DNA of 64,000 bases, from the NCBI GenBank assembly GCA_019359315.1, contig JAHHHO010000012.1, positions 1 through 64,000 of the forward strand, in the 5' to 3' direction. Source of the DNA: Myxacorys californica WJT36-NPBG1 (lineage in GTDB: Bacteria > Cyanobacteriota > Cyanobacteriia > Leptolyngbyales > Leptolyngbyaceae). The notes beneath the pieces are model-generated. The model ran no database searches and was not told the origin of the DNA. It saw nothing but the letters and a program-made list of their open reading frames with translations. This document shows positions 46,117 through 54,806 of the stretch, one piece after another (within the stretch, counting starts at the first letter, position 1; each line of letters begins with the position of its first letter). The position numbers and the translations under genes are program-made.

Positions 46117-46731
46117 CTAGGCAGACCGAAGTACGGCGTAAGTTTGCTCAATTTCGCTGACTGTTGCTGTAGTAAGGAGCGGAACAGAAGTGACTTCTCG
46201 CTGCCCAGCTTCCAGAGAAATGGTCGTTACTTTGAGTTGATCTGAGCAGGATAAATAGACTGCGGCATCGAAGCGGTTTGTGCGCCAGTGCTGCGATCGC
46301 ACCATTTCAATGGTTCCTGGAAAGACACCTGCTAATAATGCCAAGACTTCACCTGGTAAACTCACGACAACTTGCCGCCCAAAAAACTCTTCAAAGCCCG
46401 CTAGCAGCTTCTCGGCTCTGATTGTAGGCTCCGGATTTTCTACAATTCTTTGCAGCCAGCGTCCCCACTGAATGCGCCGACCATAGGCTCTGCGGCGATC
46501 TTCTACAGTAAACATCGGAGCTAGGGTTGGTGACCCGATCGCAATGACAGCCCGATAAGCAGGCTCAACCGAGCAGTTAATAGCGGCTCCAGGACCTGCA
46601 AATTCAGCATGATAATCTTTGCAGAGAATGAGTCCGCTCTTTTTTTGCTCACTGATCGCTAATAGCGGACCAGTCGACGAAGAAACCTCTAGATATTCTG
46701 AGCTATTGAGCACGGGAAGTTGGCTGTTCAC
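46117..46731 (-). CDS. Conserved hypothetical protein ([10 protein letters not shown] family, copy 2)
   Basis: 204 aa, homologous to the 147-aa protein at 16558-17001: [18 protein letters not shown], then NPEPTIRAEKLLAGFEEFFG and LALLAGVFPGTIEMVRS. This copy carries an extra C-terminal region of about 55 residues (from DAAVYLSCSDQLKVTTISLE) that looks like a small beta domain. Function unknown. It is divergent from nothing obvious: upstream is a short palindrome-bearing spacer and then rnpB. Confidence 0.72.
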   Translation of the reverse strand: MNSQLPVLNSSEYLEVSSSTGPLLAISEQKKSGLILCKDYHAEFAGPGAAINCSVEPAYRAVIAIGSPTLAPMFTVEDRRRAYGRRIQWGRWLQRIVENPEPTIRAEKLLAGFEEFFGRQVVVSLPGEVLALLAGVFPGTIEMVRSQHWRTNRFDAAVYLSCSDQLKVTTISLEAGQREVTSVPLLTTATVSEIEQTYAVLRSA

Positions 46732-47004
46732 AGACCTATCCTACACTGCTGTAGGAACACAAGTTGTTTCGGAGCAGTCGCCTCAACCGGAGTCGGTTTA
46801 AGAACCATTAATTTAAGATTAATGGAACGCTTGGGCGCTTTATTTGAACCTTTCTTTTGTGAACCTTTATAGTAATTCAGGTTGAAAATGTCACTTTCGT
46901 TCATGAAGAGGACTTTGCCGAATCTACATATTGTGGGGTTCAGTTTAAAGAATGTTGAGAAACCGATTTGCTAGCGTGAGTTTCTCGATCGTTGAGTGAA
47001 GGGG

Positions 47005-47428
47005 TGGAGAAGAGGGAGACATAAGCCGGGTTCTGTTCTCTTGAGAGCAATGCTCCTAGAGGGCGATTATCTATCTGGGACACCTGTTACCAGATGCCTC
47101 AAGCGGCTCTTTGCTGGATATTTCACCAGCAACGCGGGACAGGAAAAAGACCAACCGTTGCCCCATCTGCCTTGCATCCAACCGGGGTTTACCGAGCCAG
47201 TACCTCTCGATACTGCTGGTGCGCTCTTACCGCACCTTTGCACCCTTACCGATAGGGAAGGAGGAAATAGGAAAACCTTTTCCTCCTTCCCTATCGGCGG
47301 TATGTTTCTGTGGCACTTTCCTCACGATCGCTCGCACTGGACGTTATCCAGCAGGTTCGGTCTTTCGGAAGCCCGGACTTTCCTCAAGCAAGTGGCTTGC
47401 TCGCAATCGCCTCGCTCCCTCTTCTCCA
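47005..47428 (-). ncRNA. rnpB: RNase P RNA (M1 RNA)
   Basis: Catalytic RNA of RNase P, maturing tRNA 5' ends. P1 arms pair exactly between 47415-47428 (5' end leftward) and 47005-47018. The conserved GAGGAAAGTCCGGGCTTCCG follows P1, then GTGAGGAAAGTGCCACAGAA (P4/P5 region) further on. The 3' end has ACCCGGCTTATGTCTCCC. The P12 stem is a 17-bp GC/AT hairpin (47249-47265 with 47281-47297), longer than the bacterial usual and without heptamer repeats. Type A. Confidence 0.96.
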
Positions 47429-47471
47429 TAGCTCAGTGTAGTCGGAGACAGCGAAGATTTGGAGGTGTTAA

Positions 47472-48167
47472 TTAGAACGGTTTTCGTTTGGGATTCCAGG
47501 GAAGTCCCGCCGTCCAATCGAGTTTAATCATTGTGAATTTGCAGACGATGCGGGCGCGATCGCCCGTCGGAGCGGTGTTTGCTCCTACCACTCGGAGGGC
47601 AAGGTGTAATTCAAATTCCAGTTTAATCTGACTTGCCACGAAGTCACGGTAGCGCTTTCGTTTGGCTTCGCTCGCTCGTTTAGGGTCGGGTTTGCTAAGG
47701 TCAATGACCGTCTTCGCGACTTCTAGAAATCCACTTTCGCCCTTACGCACTAGTTGGTCTTCGCCAGAGATGAGTTCTTGCAATGTTTGCTTCGGAGCAA
47801 TGATGCTGAAGACTTGATTTTGAAATGCATCTAACGTGCCGCCTGGTGAAAAGCGAGCAACGCGGCGCGATCGCCCGTCTAAATCTGTAAGGACGCAGTG
47901 ATCCCAATCGACATAAATTAGATAGTTCTCTGACTTGTTCTGAATTCGGATGGCGAGTTGCTTTAGTTTGTCGAACTCGTAGCGATTGTCAAACCTAAAG
48001 TTAACACCAACGATGTCTTTTAAATGATGGGCTTCAAGGTATTGGTTTAGGTCGTCCTGTTCGAGGCGGATGGTAAATTCATCGTTAAATGAGTTAACGA
48101 TTTGATAAAGCACATAGCTAACGCACAAGAAGTAAACGGTTAACAGTACAAAATCAAGTTCAGTCAT
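47472..48167 (-). CDS. Hypothetical membrane-anchored protein
   Basis: 231 aa, unrecognised. One N-terminal hydrophobic segment (about 5-23, LDFVLLTVYFLCVSYVLYQI) anchors a cytoplasmic domain of mixed secondary structure (VDWDHCVLTDLDGRSRRVAR, and the C-terminal RVVGANTAPTGDRARIVCKF). The codon use matches host genes. Directly upstream of rnpB on the same strand (43 bp), so read-through into rnpB is possible. Confidence 0.68.
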   Translation of the reverse strand: MTELDFVLLTVYFLCVSYVLYQIVNSFNDEFTIRLEQDDLNQYLEAHHLKDIVGVNFRFDNRYEFDKLKQLAIRIQNKSENYLIYVDWDHCVLTDLDGRSRRVARFSPGGTLDAFQNQVFSIIAPKQTLQELISGEDQLVRKGESGFLEVAKTVIDLSKPDPKRASEAKRKRYRDFVASQIKLEFELHLALRVVGANTAPTGDRARIVCKFTMIKLDWTAGLPWNPKRKPF

Positions 48168-48232
48168 CCTAGACCTTGTGCAAGCGGAGAAACAGCAGAA
48201 TCTCTAGTCCTTATACCATGCTTACTTTGTTC

Positions 48233-48275
48233 TGTAATTTCTAAGTCTTGTAATTTCTAAGTCTTGTAATTTTTA
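48233..48275. repeat. 16-bp tandem repeat, 2.7 copies
   Basis: TGTAATTTCTAAGTCT at 48233-48248 and 48249-48264, then a partial copy to 48275. Upstream of the membrane-anchored protein gene. Confidence 0.6.
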
Positions 48276-48293
48276 AGGTGGATTGAATGGGGT

Positions 48294-48551
48294 TTAGGAT
48301 GTGCGAAACTGAGCCGTGTACTCGCAGAAAACATTGATGCCGAGGTGAAGAACGTAGAGTACGAGAATTGTAGCGACGGCAGGACTAACCGCCAGTCCAG
48401 AGAGCTGTACAAGGTAAACGACTGCTCCGCTCAGCAAGGCAGCGCCTTCAGGATGCAACTGCGATTCGTTCAGAATTTTGCGTAAACTATTCCGATTCGT
48501 CTGGCAAAGATCCGAAGAATTGCTACCACAGACATCTGAATATAGTTGCTC
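48294..48551 (-). pseudogene. Open frame of a small membrane protein without a normal start
   Basis: Leftward, the frame from 48551 to the stop at 48294-48296 is open for about 85 codons. It reads NSLRKILNESQLHPEGAALL, then SGAVVYLVQLSGLAVSPAVA and a hydrophobic stretch, the look of a small two-helix membrane protein. There is no ATG or GTG; only a TTG near the Q-L-H position or other non-standard starts would serve. Either a short protein from TTG, or the decayed end of a longer one. Low certainty. Confidence 0.35.
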
Positions 48552-48629
48552 TTAAATATAGTTGCTCTAATAAAATCTCCCATATCGACTTTGGAGTGGC
48601 GAGTACAAGACTTTGCACTTCTCCTCCTG

Positions 48630-48767
48630 CTAATTCTTCAACGCTCGTTTTTGGGTTCCGCGATGCCTCTTTAGAACTTTAATTCCGGCTTGTGCTTCTG
48701 GGTAGTGTTCTAACAAATGGTAAGCATGGTTGAGTTCTTTCTCTGTAAGATAAGTCGTAGGATTCAT
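48630..48767 (-). CDS. Small hypothetical protein
   Basis: 45 aa from the internal ATG (MNPTTYLTEKELNHAYHLLE, then HYPEAQAGIKVLKRHRG and a basic tail). A longer 62-aa frame exists but its first 17 codons lack a ribosome site. It is a compact helical, Lys-rich protein; unrecognised. Plausible as a real small gene because of its balanced composition, but unproven. Confidence 0.4.
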   Translation of the reverse strand: MNPTTYLTEKELNHAYHLLEHYPEAQAGIKVLKRHRGTQKRALKN

Positions 48768-48883
48768 ATCAGCACTCTGACAACAAAAATTGGCGGAAGA
48801 ATTTGCGTCTTCTGCCAACTTTTAGCACAAGTTAGGAGATTGATTTAGTAGACCAAAAGAATTATTTGTGGCTCGTTTTTTGG

Positions 48884-49033
48884 CTAGTCCGAAGAATGCT
48901 TTTTGTCGTAAGGATCGCCGCTATAGGGCTGTACACCCGTGTTTGGGTAATGATCGTCATTGAGGGCGAAGATCCGACTGACTGCACCTGAAAAGTAAAC
49001 AATTACATCATCAATGACTTTAGGAACGCTCAT
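48884..49033 (-). CDS. Small conserved-looking protein, 49 aa
   Basis: MSVPKVIDDVIVYFSGAVSR, then IFALNDDHYPNTGVQPYSGD and a charged tail. AGAGG lies 8 nt before ATG 49033. The composition (a short amphipathic helix, then a Pro/Gly/Tyr/Asp-rich tail) is not random. I do not recognise the family with certainty; small proteins of this form occur in cyanobacteria. Confidence 0.55.
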   Translation of the reverse strand: MSVPKVIDDVIVYFSGAVSRIFALNDDHYPNTGVQPYSGDPYDKKHSSD

Positions 49034-49621
49034 AGGGGTAACCTCTGAATTTGAGTTTAAACTGAAGCGATTTTCAGATTTGATGTAGCGCGGCTATCTG
49101 AATACTTCAATTATGCAGAGTGGTCTGTTGATCTGCGAGCGATCGCATTAATTGTTTAGGTTAATCTCCTAACTTTTCATATTTCTTCAACGTTTGAAGT
49201 TTCTATTTGCTTTGCTTTAGAAAACAATGCAGAAAGTGAGTGTCGATATTGCCCGTTGCTACTAGCGCAGTTGCTCGATATGGCGCTGATGAATGGGCAA
49301 AGTTCTTCAGCAAAGTTCTTCAAATAGGGATAATAAAGTCGCTCGCTGCCATTTTAGAGCCTTGTGAAAGCGATAGACGCCTGCTTTCTCAAGAATATTT
49401 TATTAAAAAACACTATAACTGTATTTTGCGCCCAATCGCTTCTCTAAGGAGATGTAGCCCTTCTTACGCCTCTTTTGCACTCCCAGATTGAGCAAACCAT
49501 AATAGTTCATATCTTGACTTTTGGTTAAAATAACTATAATTTAGAAGTAAGGTGACAAAGGCGAGTCTCCCCAGCCCCTCAAGACTCCGTTGATAAAACC
49601 CTTGATATTTAGGAGAAACGG
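49034..49621. other. Intergenic region upstream of the NAD gene cluster
   Basis: 588 bp. A rightward 84-codon frame (49240-49491) has no family likeness and is taken as chance. The last 110 bp contain the candidate pncB promoter given separately. Confidence 0.35.
49514..49540 (+). promoter_or_regulatory. Candidate sigma-70 promoter for pncB
   Basis: TTGACT (49514-49519) and TATAAT (49535-49540) with a 15-bp spacer, slightly short. The start codon is 82 bp downstream. Sequence match only. Confidence 0.4.
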
Positions 49622-50983
49622 GTGGAAGACCTAGAATTAACCATAAAACCAGAAGATTACAGCCTGCTGACCGATTTATACCAACTTACAATGGGGGCTT
49701 GCTATGTTGGTGAGGGCTTGGATCAGCGCAGAGCAAGTTTTGAACTGACGGTACGGCGCTTGCCTAAGGGATTTGGCTATTTGATCGCCATGGGGCTCGC
49801 TCAAGCGTTGGATTATTTGAAAAAGCTGCACTTTAGCGCCGCGCAAATCGAGTTTCTTCAAACTAGCGGACTGTTTGACCATGCCCCCGCCGAATTTTGG
49901 ACGCTGCTGCAAGATGGACGCTTTACAGGCGATGTATGGGCCATGCCAGAAGGAACAGCAGTCTTTCCGAATGAGCCACTGCTAAGAATTGAGGCTCCAT
50001 TGTGGCAAGCCCAACTCGTGGAAACCTACCTGCTGAACACGGTAAACTATCAAACGCTAGTTGCCACCCGTGCAGCTCGGATGCGAGATGCAGCGGGTGC
50101 CGAGTCCACTTTGCTAGAGTTTGGAACTCGCCGCGCCTTTAGTCCTCAAGCCTCCGTTTGGGCGGCACGAGCTGCATTAGCGGCAGGGCTAGATGCGACC
50201 TCTAATGTTTTGGCTGCACAGAAATTAGGACGACAGCCAACTGGAACCATGGCCCACGCGCTCGTCATGGCATTAAGCGCGACTCAAGGAACAGAAGCAC
50301 AGGCGTTTACTGCATTTCATCGCCACTTTCCGGGTGCACCGCTGTTGATTGATACTTACGATACGATCGCGGCGGCTCGTGAGTTGTCGACTTACTTAAG
50401 AGATGGCAATCAATCTTTGGCTGGGGTTCGGATTGACTCGGGTGAATTGCTTTCTCTGTCTCAGCAAGTCCGTGACGTGTTGCCAGGAGTCCCAATTTTT
50501 GCGAGTGGTGACTTGGATGAGTATAAGATCGCTCAGCTAAAAGCGGCAGGTGCTCCTATTGATGGATATGGGTTAGGAACTCAGTTAGTGACAGGCTCTC
50601 CGGTAAATGGGGTCTATAAGTTAGTGGAAATCGATGGGATTCCGGTGATGAAAGAGTCTCCTGGAAAAATTACGTATCCCGGACGCAAGCAGGTGTTTCG
50701 TCAGATGGAACAGGGGGTTGTGACGCAAGATTGCTTGGGGCTGATTTCAGATTCCCTGTCAGCCACTCCACTTCTACAGCTTGTGTTTAAGCAGGGACAT
50801 CGTGTGCAAGAACCGGAATCCTTAAGCGCGATCGCAGAGCGCACCGCCAAGTCTATCCATAGTCTGCCGTCTTGGGTTCGTCAACTTGATGAGCCTACCT
50901 CAATTCCGGTTGAGCTTTCCTCTAGCCTGGCTGACCTAATCCAACACACTCACCAGCGATTTGTGCCAAGCGCAACTCCGTAG
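49622..50983 (+). CDS. pncB: Nicotinate phosphoribosyltransferase
   Basis: Makes nicotinate mononucleotide from nicotinate and PRPP in NAD salvage. The 453-aa protein has DYSLLTDLYQLTMGACYVGE at the start (TDxYQLTM motif) and the GTRRAFSPQASVWAARAAL block. It also carries GTMAHALVMAL with the phospho-accepting His, and VRIDSGELLSLS with the PRPP-binding region. Starts at GTG 49622 after AGGAG. First gene of an NAD cluster; 96 bp separate it from nadD. Confidence 0.95.
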   Translation: MEDLELTIKPEDYSLLTDLYQLTMGACYVGEGLDQRRASFELTVRRLPKGFGYLIAMGLAQALDYLKKLHFSAAQIEFLQTSGLFDHAPAEFWTLLQDGRFTGDVWAMPEGTAVFPNEPLLRIEAPLWQAQLVETYLLNTVNYQTLVATRAARMRDAAGAESTLLEFGTRRAFSPQASVWAARAALAAGLDATSNVLAAQKLGRQPTGTMAHALVMALSATQGTEAQAFTAFHRHFPGAPLLIDTYDTIAAARELSTYLRDGNQSLAGVRIDSGELLSLSQQVRDVLPGVPIFASGDLDEYKIAQLKAAGAPIDGYGLGTQLVTGSPVNGVYKLVEIDGIPVMKESPGKITYPGRKQVFRQMEQGVVTQDCLGLISDSLSATPLLQLVFKQGHRVQEPESLSAIAERTAKSIHSLPSWVRQLDEPTSIPVELSSSLADLIQHTHQRFVPSATP

Positions 50984-51079
50984 AAACCGCAGTAGACATT
51001 CGCCCCCGAAAGAGTTTGCCTGCCAGATGCGCTACTGTCAAAGTACTGATTCACAATCCTTCACGCGTCGTTCAAACCC

Positions 51080-51676
51080 ATGCTCAACATTGCCCTGTTT
51101 GGAACCAGTGCTGATCCACCAACGATTGGACATTTGACGATTTTGCGATCGCTCTCGGAGCAGTTTGACGAAATTGCAGTGTGGGCAGCCGATAACCCGT
51201 TCAAGGCTCATCAGACGCCGCTTCAGCATCGGACTCAAATGCTGCGACTGTTGATTCAAGATTTGCACCGTCCTCGGCAAAATGTCTGGGTTTATCCAGA
51301 ATTAAGCCATCCTCGTACCTTAATTACGGTTGAACGGGCGCAGCAGCGCTGGCAGGGAGCAGACTTTACGCTGGTGGTGGGGGTTGATGTGGCGCGGCAG
51401 CTTTCAAGCTGGTTTCGAGCCGAAGAACTGTTGCGGAAAGTCAAGGTGTTGATTGTGCCGCGATCGGGCTATTCCCTCAATTCAGGTGAGATCGCACGAT
51501 TGCGACAATTAGGGGCAACGGTTGCGATCGCGCCGATTGCCGTTCCAGATGTTTCCTCGACAGCGTACCGTCAGCACGAAGATTTAACGGGAGTCACCCA
51601 CCGAGTTCAAGAGTATATCGATCGGGAGCAACTTTACGGATGCGACGCACGTTTAAAAAAACAGCCAGTTCATTAA
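51080..51676 (+). CDS. nadD: Nicotinate-nucleotide adenylyltransferase
   Basis: Joins nicotinate mononucleotide and ATP into deamido-NAD. The 198-aa, nucleotidyltransferase alpha/beta fold has the phosphate site ALFGTSADPPTIGHLTILRS (about 5-24; the usual GxFDPxHxGH is GTSADPPTIGH here). The C-terminal ISSTxxR-like motif reads VPDVSSTAYRQHED. The 3' end overlaps the next gene by 37 bp. Good fit to the short cyanobacterial NadD. Confidence 0.92.
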   Translation: MLNIALFGTSADPPTIGHLTILRSLSEQFDEIAVWAADNPFKAHQTPLQHRTQMLRLLIQDLHRPRQNVWVYPELSHPRTLITVERAQQRWQGADFTLVVGVDVARQLSSWFRAEELLRKVKVLIVPRSGYSLNSGEIARLRQLGATVAIAPIAVPDVSSTAYRQHEDLTGVTHRVQEYIDREQLYGCDARLKKQPVH

Positions 51677-52395
51677 CCAGTTCACTGCCAGGAGAGAGTC
51701 TTGCAGATTTTAGAGTCGGCGTCGATAACGCGATCTTTTCGGTCGATACGGCTCAAAATCGGCTCCTCGTGCTGCTGGTGATGCGCCACGAGGAACCATT
51801 TTTGGGCCAGTGGAGCTTGCCCGGAACCTTAGTGCGCCAAGGCGAATCGCTAGAAGATGCCGCATATCGAATTTTGTCAGAGAAGATCCGAGTCCGCAAT
51901 CTGTATTTAGAGCAACTTTACACATTTGGCGGTCCCGATCGCGATCCGCGAGAGGCAGAAGATAGTTATGGGGTGCGCTATCTCTCGGTCAGCTATTTTG
52001 CGTTGGTACGATTTGCCGAAGCTGAACTGATTGCCGATGGTGTGAGCGGAATTGCTTGGTATCCGTTAGATCAGTTGCCCCAGTTAGCGTTTGATCACAA
52101 CAAGATTTTGGAATATGGGCATGGTCGCTTGAAAAACAAACTGGAGTATAGTCCAGTTGCGTTTGACGTGTTGCCCGAAGTCTTTACGTTGAGTGATTTG
52201 TATCAACTTTACGCCACGGTTCTAGGCGAGCATTTTTCCGATTATTCTAACTTTCGATCGCGCCTTCTAAAATTAGGATTTTTAGCCGATACGAAAGTCA
52301 AAGTATCGCGGGGTGCAGGTCGTCCAGCTAGTTTGTACCGATTCGACGCGGACGCATTTGCGCCATTTAAAGACAAGCCGTTGGTATTTATATAA
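51640..52395 (+). CDS. nrtR: NrtR-like Nudix regulator
   Basis: 251 aa. The N-terminal Nudix domain (about 18-150) has GQWSLPGTLVRQGESLEDAA, then YRILSEKIRV: the Nudix box REUxEE is changed to RILSEK, so hydrolysis is probably lost, as in NrtR regulators. The C-terminal winged helix (about 165-250) reads LPEVFTLSDLYQLYATVLGE, then FRSRLLKLGFL and GRPASLYRF. NrtR binds ADP-ribose and represses NAD genes. Here it overlaps nadD by 37 bp and sits in the NAD cluster, so self-regulation of that cluster is likely. Confidence 0.85.
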   Translation: MRRTFKKTASSLTSSLPGESLADFRVGVDNAIFSVDTAQNRLLVLLVMRHEEPFLGQWSLPGTLVRQGESLEDAAYRILSEKIRVRNLYLEQLYTFGGPDRDPREAEDSYGVRYLSVSYFALVRFAEAELIADGVSGIAWYPLDQLPQLAFDHNKILEYGHGRLKNKLEYSPVAFDVLPEVFTLSDLYQLYATVLGEHFSDYSNFRSRLLKLGFLADTKVKVSRGAGRPASLYRFDADAFAPFKDKPLVFI

Positions 52396-52441
52396 ACGTA
52401 TAGGAACACAACACATCGTGTCTCTCTTCGGAGAAATCAAT

Positions 52442-52732
52442 ATGGGAATCGACGAATTATTAGCCGACAAACGAGAGGAAATCTTAGCGATCGCAGCCCA
52501 ACACGGAGCCTACAACGTGCGGGTCTTCGGGTCTGTGGCACGCGGCGAAGCACGAGCCGATAGCGATGTCGATTTTCTAGTCGAGATTGAAGAAAGCAGA
52601 AGCCTATTAGACCGCATTGCTTTAATTCAGGATCTTCAGGATCTACTAGGACGCAAAGTGGATGTGGCGAAAATTCAAAACTTGCACCGATTGATTCGCG
52701 ATCGCGTCCTAGAAGAGGCAATTGCTCTATGA
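52442..52732 (+). CDS. MntA-type nucleotidyltransferase antitoxin
   Basis: 96 aa. GSVARGEARADSDVDFL gives the exact GSx10DxD signature (G30, S31, D42, D44) of minimal nucleotidyltransferases. In characterised MntA-HepT pairs the antitoxin adds AMP groups to the toxin to block it. Starts at ATG 52442, 46 bp after nrtR. The stop overlaps the toxin start by 4 bp. Confidence 0.9.
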   Translation: MGIDELLADKREEILAIAAQHGAYNVRVFGSVARGEARADSDVDFLVEIEESRSLLDRIALIQDLQDLLGRKVDVAKIQNLHRLIRDRVLEEAIAL

Positions 52733-53073
52733 GAGAAGATCGTCTTTATTTAGATGACATTCTAAACTGTATGACTCGCATTGAGTCTTACACTTCAAGC
52801 GGACGTGATGCCTTCATGCAGACTGAAATGATTCAAGATGCAGTCATCCGGAATTTTGAAATCATTGGAGAAGCAACAAAGCAAATGTCGCCTGTCCTGC
52901 GTCAGTCTTATCCTGACGTGCCGTGGAAACGAATCGCAGGGCTTCGAGATGTTTTGATTCATGATTATGTCCGCGTTGATTTAGATGAAGTTTGGCGCGT
53001 AATTAAGCAAGATGTACCAGAACTTAAAGCACGAATCACCGCTATTTTGCAGGAATTAAACCAAGGATCATGA
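52729..53073 (+). CDS. HepT-type HEPN ribonuclease toxin (DUF86)
   Basis: 114 aa, all-helical HEPN domain. The Rx4HxY motif is R73-DVLI-H78-D-Y80 (RDVLIHDY), where Arg and His form the RNase site and Tyr is the AMP acceptor in known pairs. Preceded by GEATKQMSPVLRQSYPDVPW. ATG overlaps the antitoxin stop (ATGA), and its own stop overlaps the nadE start. Confidence 0.92.
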   Translation: MREDRLYLDDILNCMTRIESYTSSGRDAFMQTEMIQDAVIRNFEIIGEATKQMSPVLRQSYPDVPWKRIAGLRDVLIHDYVRVDLDEVWRVIKQDVPELKARITAILQELNQGS

Positions 53074-54794
53074 TGAAAATTGCGATCGCACAACTCAATC
53101 CTACGATCGGAGATCTCGACGGCAATGCTCAAAAAATTCTCGCTGCCGCCAGTCGAGCGGCTCAAGAGGGAGTCCGGCTTTTGCTCACACCCGAATTGTC
53201 GCTCTGTGGTTATCCACCCCGCGACCTATTGCTCGATCCGAGTTTTGTGAGCGCAATGGCGACCAAACTGTTGGAATTAGCGCGATCGATTCCTGACGGA
53301 TTGGCCGTATTAGTCGGAACAGTGGAGGTGAATGCGCGATCGCGACAAGCGGGTGAAAAACCACTATTCAATAGCGTCGCTTTACTGGAGAACGGTCAGA
53401 TTCGCCACTTTCACAAGCGCTTACTGCCAACCTATGATGTGTTTGATGAGGAGCGTTATTTTGAAGCTGGCAATCAAGCGAATCATTTTATTCTTGACCT
53501 AAACTCTGCATCCGTTCACATTGGCGTTACCATCTGCGAAGACCTTTGGAACGATGAAGAATTTTGGGGAAAACGCACGTATGATCTAAACCCGCTTGCA
53601 GATCTTGCCAATGCTGGCGTTAACTTTACAGTGAATCTTTCTGCTTCGCCATTTACAGTCGGGAAACAACACTTAAGAGAACGGTTGCTGCAACATGGCG
53701 CAACACGGTTTGATCAACCGATGATGTATGTTAATCAAGCCGGTGGCAACGATGATTTGATTTTTGATGGACGCAGCATTGTCTGCGATCGCAGCGGAAC
53801 TCTTGTGGCTCGTGCCCGTGGCTTTGAAGAAGATTGGCTCGTGGTCGAATATAGTCTTGAGTCTCAAGATTTTTTACCCAGTTCCATCGTGCCCGATGTG
53901 GAGACTGAAGCCGCAGAACTCTACTCAGCCTTGGTGCTTGGCGTGCGCGATTATGCTTACAAATGCGGCTTCTCTAAAATCGTATTGGGCTTGAGTGGCG
54001 GAATTGACTCCTCGCTGATTGCCGCGATCGCCGCTTCAGCGGTCGGAGCAGAAAATGTGTTAGGCATTCTTATGCCGTCGCCCTACAGTTCCGATCATTC
54101 AATCGATGATGCGATCGCCTTGGCACAAAATCTTGGCATTCAAACCAAGACGCTGCCAATCGGAACGTTGATGGAATGCTATGACGACACATTAGACGAG
54201 CTATTTGCCGGAACGTCCTTTGGGCTCGCTGAAGAAAATCTTCAGTCCCGGATTCGCGGCACGCTTCTGATGGCAGTCTCGAATAAATTTGGTCATCTCC
54301 TCGTTTCGACGGGAAACAAATCAGAAGTGGCGGTGGGCTACTGCACCCTGTACGGTGACATGAACGGCGGACTTGCCGCGATCGCAGACGTTCCCAAAAC
54401 GAAAGTCTACGCCATCTGCGAATGGCTCAACCGTCAAGACAATCCTCCGATTCCACCCAACGTTCTGAGCAAACCGCCCAGCGCCGAACTGCGACCCGGA
54501 CAAAAAGACCAAGATTCCTTGCCAGCCTATGAAGTGCTAGACGATATTTTGGATCGCTTGATTCATCAGCGCTGTACGATCGCGCAGATTGTTCAAGCCG
54601 GGCACGATGCTGCGACCGTCGAGCGAGTCGCGAAACTCGTCAAAATTGCCGAATTCAAGCGCAAACAGTCTCCTCCCGGATTGAAAGTGTGCGATCGCGC
54701 CTTTGGCACCGGATGGAGAATGCCGATCGCCAGTCGATGGATTGCTCATCTAGAGGCTGAGCAATCGCCTGATCCAGCTAAACAATCTTCATAG
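53070..54794 (+). CDS. nadE: Glutamine-dependent NAD+ synthetase
   Basis: Final step of NAD synthesis; the N-terminal nitrilase domain releases ammonia from glutamine. 574 aa. Nitrilase part (about 1-260): LLTPELSLCGYPPRDLLLDP, catalytic Cys in GVTICEDLWND. Synthetase part: P-loop GLSGGIDSSLIAA (about 307-319), GTLLMAVSNKFGHLLVSTGN. Start ATG 53070 (in the overlap) or the next codon 53073. Translational coupling to hepT is likely. It converges on the GH65 gene with 12 bp between stops. Confidence 0.96.
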   Translation: MMKIAIAQLNPTIGDLDGNAQKILAAASRAAQEGVRLLLTPELSLCGYPPRDLLLDPSFVSAMATKLLELARSIPDGLAVLVGTVEVNARSRQAGEKPLFNSVALLENGQIRHFHKRLLPTYDVFDEERYFEAGNQANHFILDLNSASVHIGVTICEDLWNDEEFWGKRTYDLNPLADLANAGVNFTVNLSASPFTVGKQHLRERLLQHGATRFDQPMMYVNQAGGNDDLIFDGRSIVCDRSGTLVARARGFEEDWLVVEYSLESQDFLPSSIVPDVETEAAELYSALVLGVRDYAYKCGFSKIVLGLSGGIDSSLIAAIAASAVGAENVLGILMPSPYSSDHSIDDAIALAQNLGIQTKTLPIGTLMECYDDTLDELFAGTSFGLAEENLQSRIRGTLLMAVSNKFGHLLVSTGNKSEVAVGYCTLYGDMNGGLAAIADVPKTKVYAICEWLNRQDNPPIPPNVLSKPPSAELRPGQKDQDSLPAYEVLDDILDRLIHQRCTIAQIVQAGHDAATVERVAKLVKIAEFKRKQSPPGLKVCDRAFGTGWRMPIASRWIAHLEAEQSPDPAKQSS

Positions 54795-54806
54795 CGTAGA
54801 GGATAA

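Noticed and set aside
49240-49491. Rightward 83-aa frame upstream of pncB
   Set aside because: No ribosome site, no recognisable family and irregular composition.
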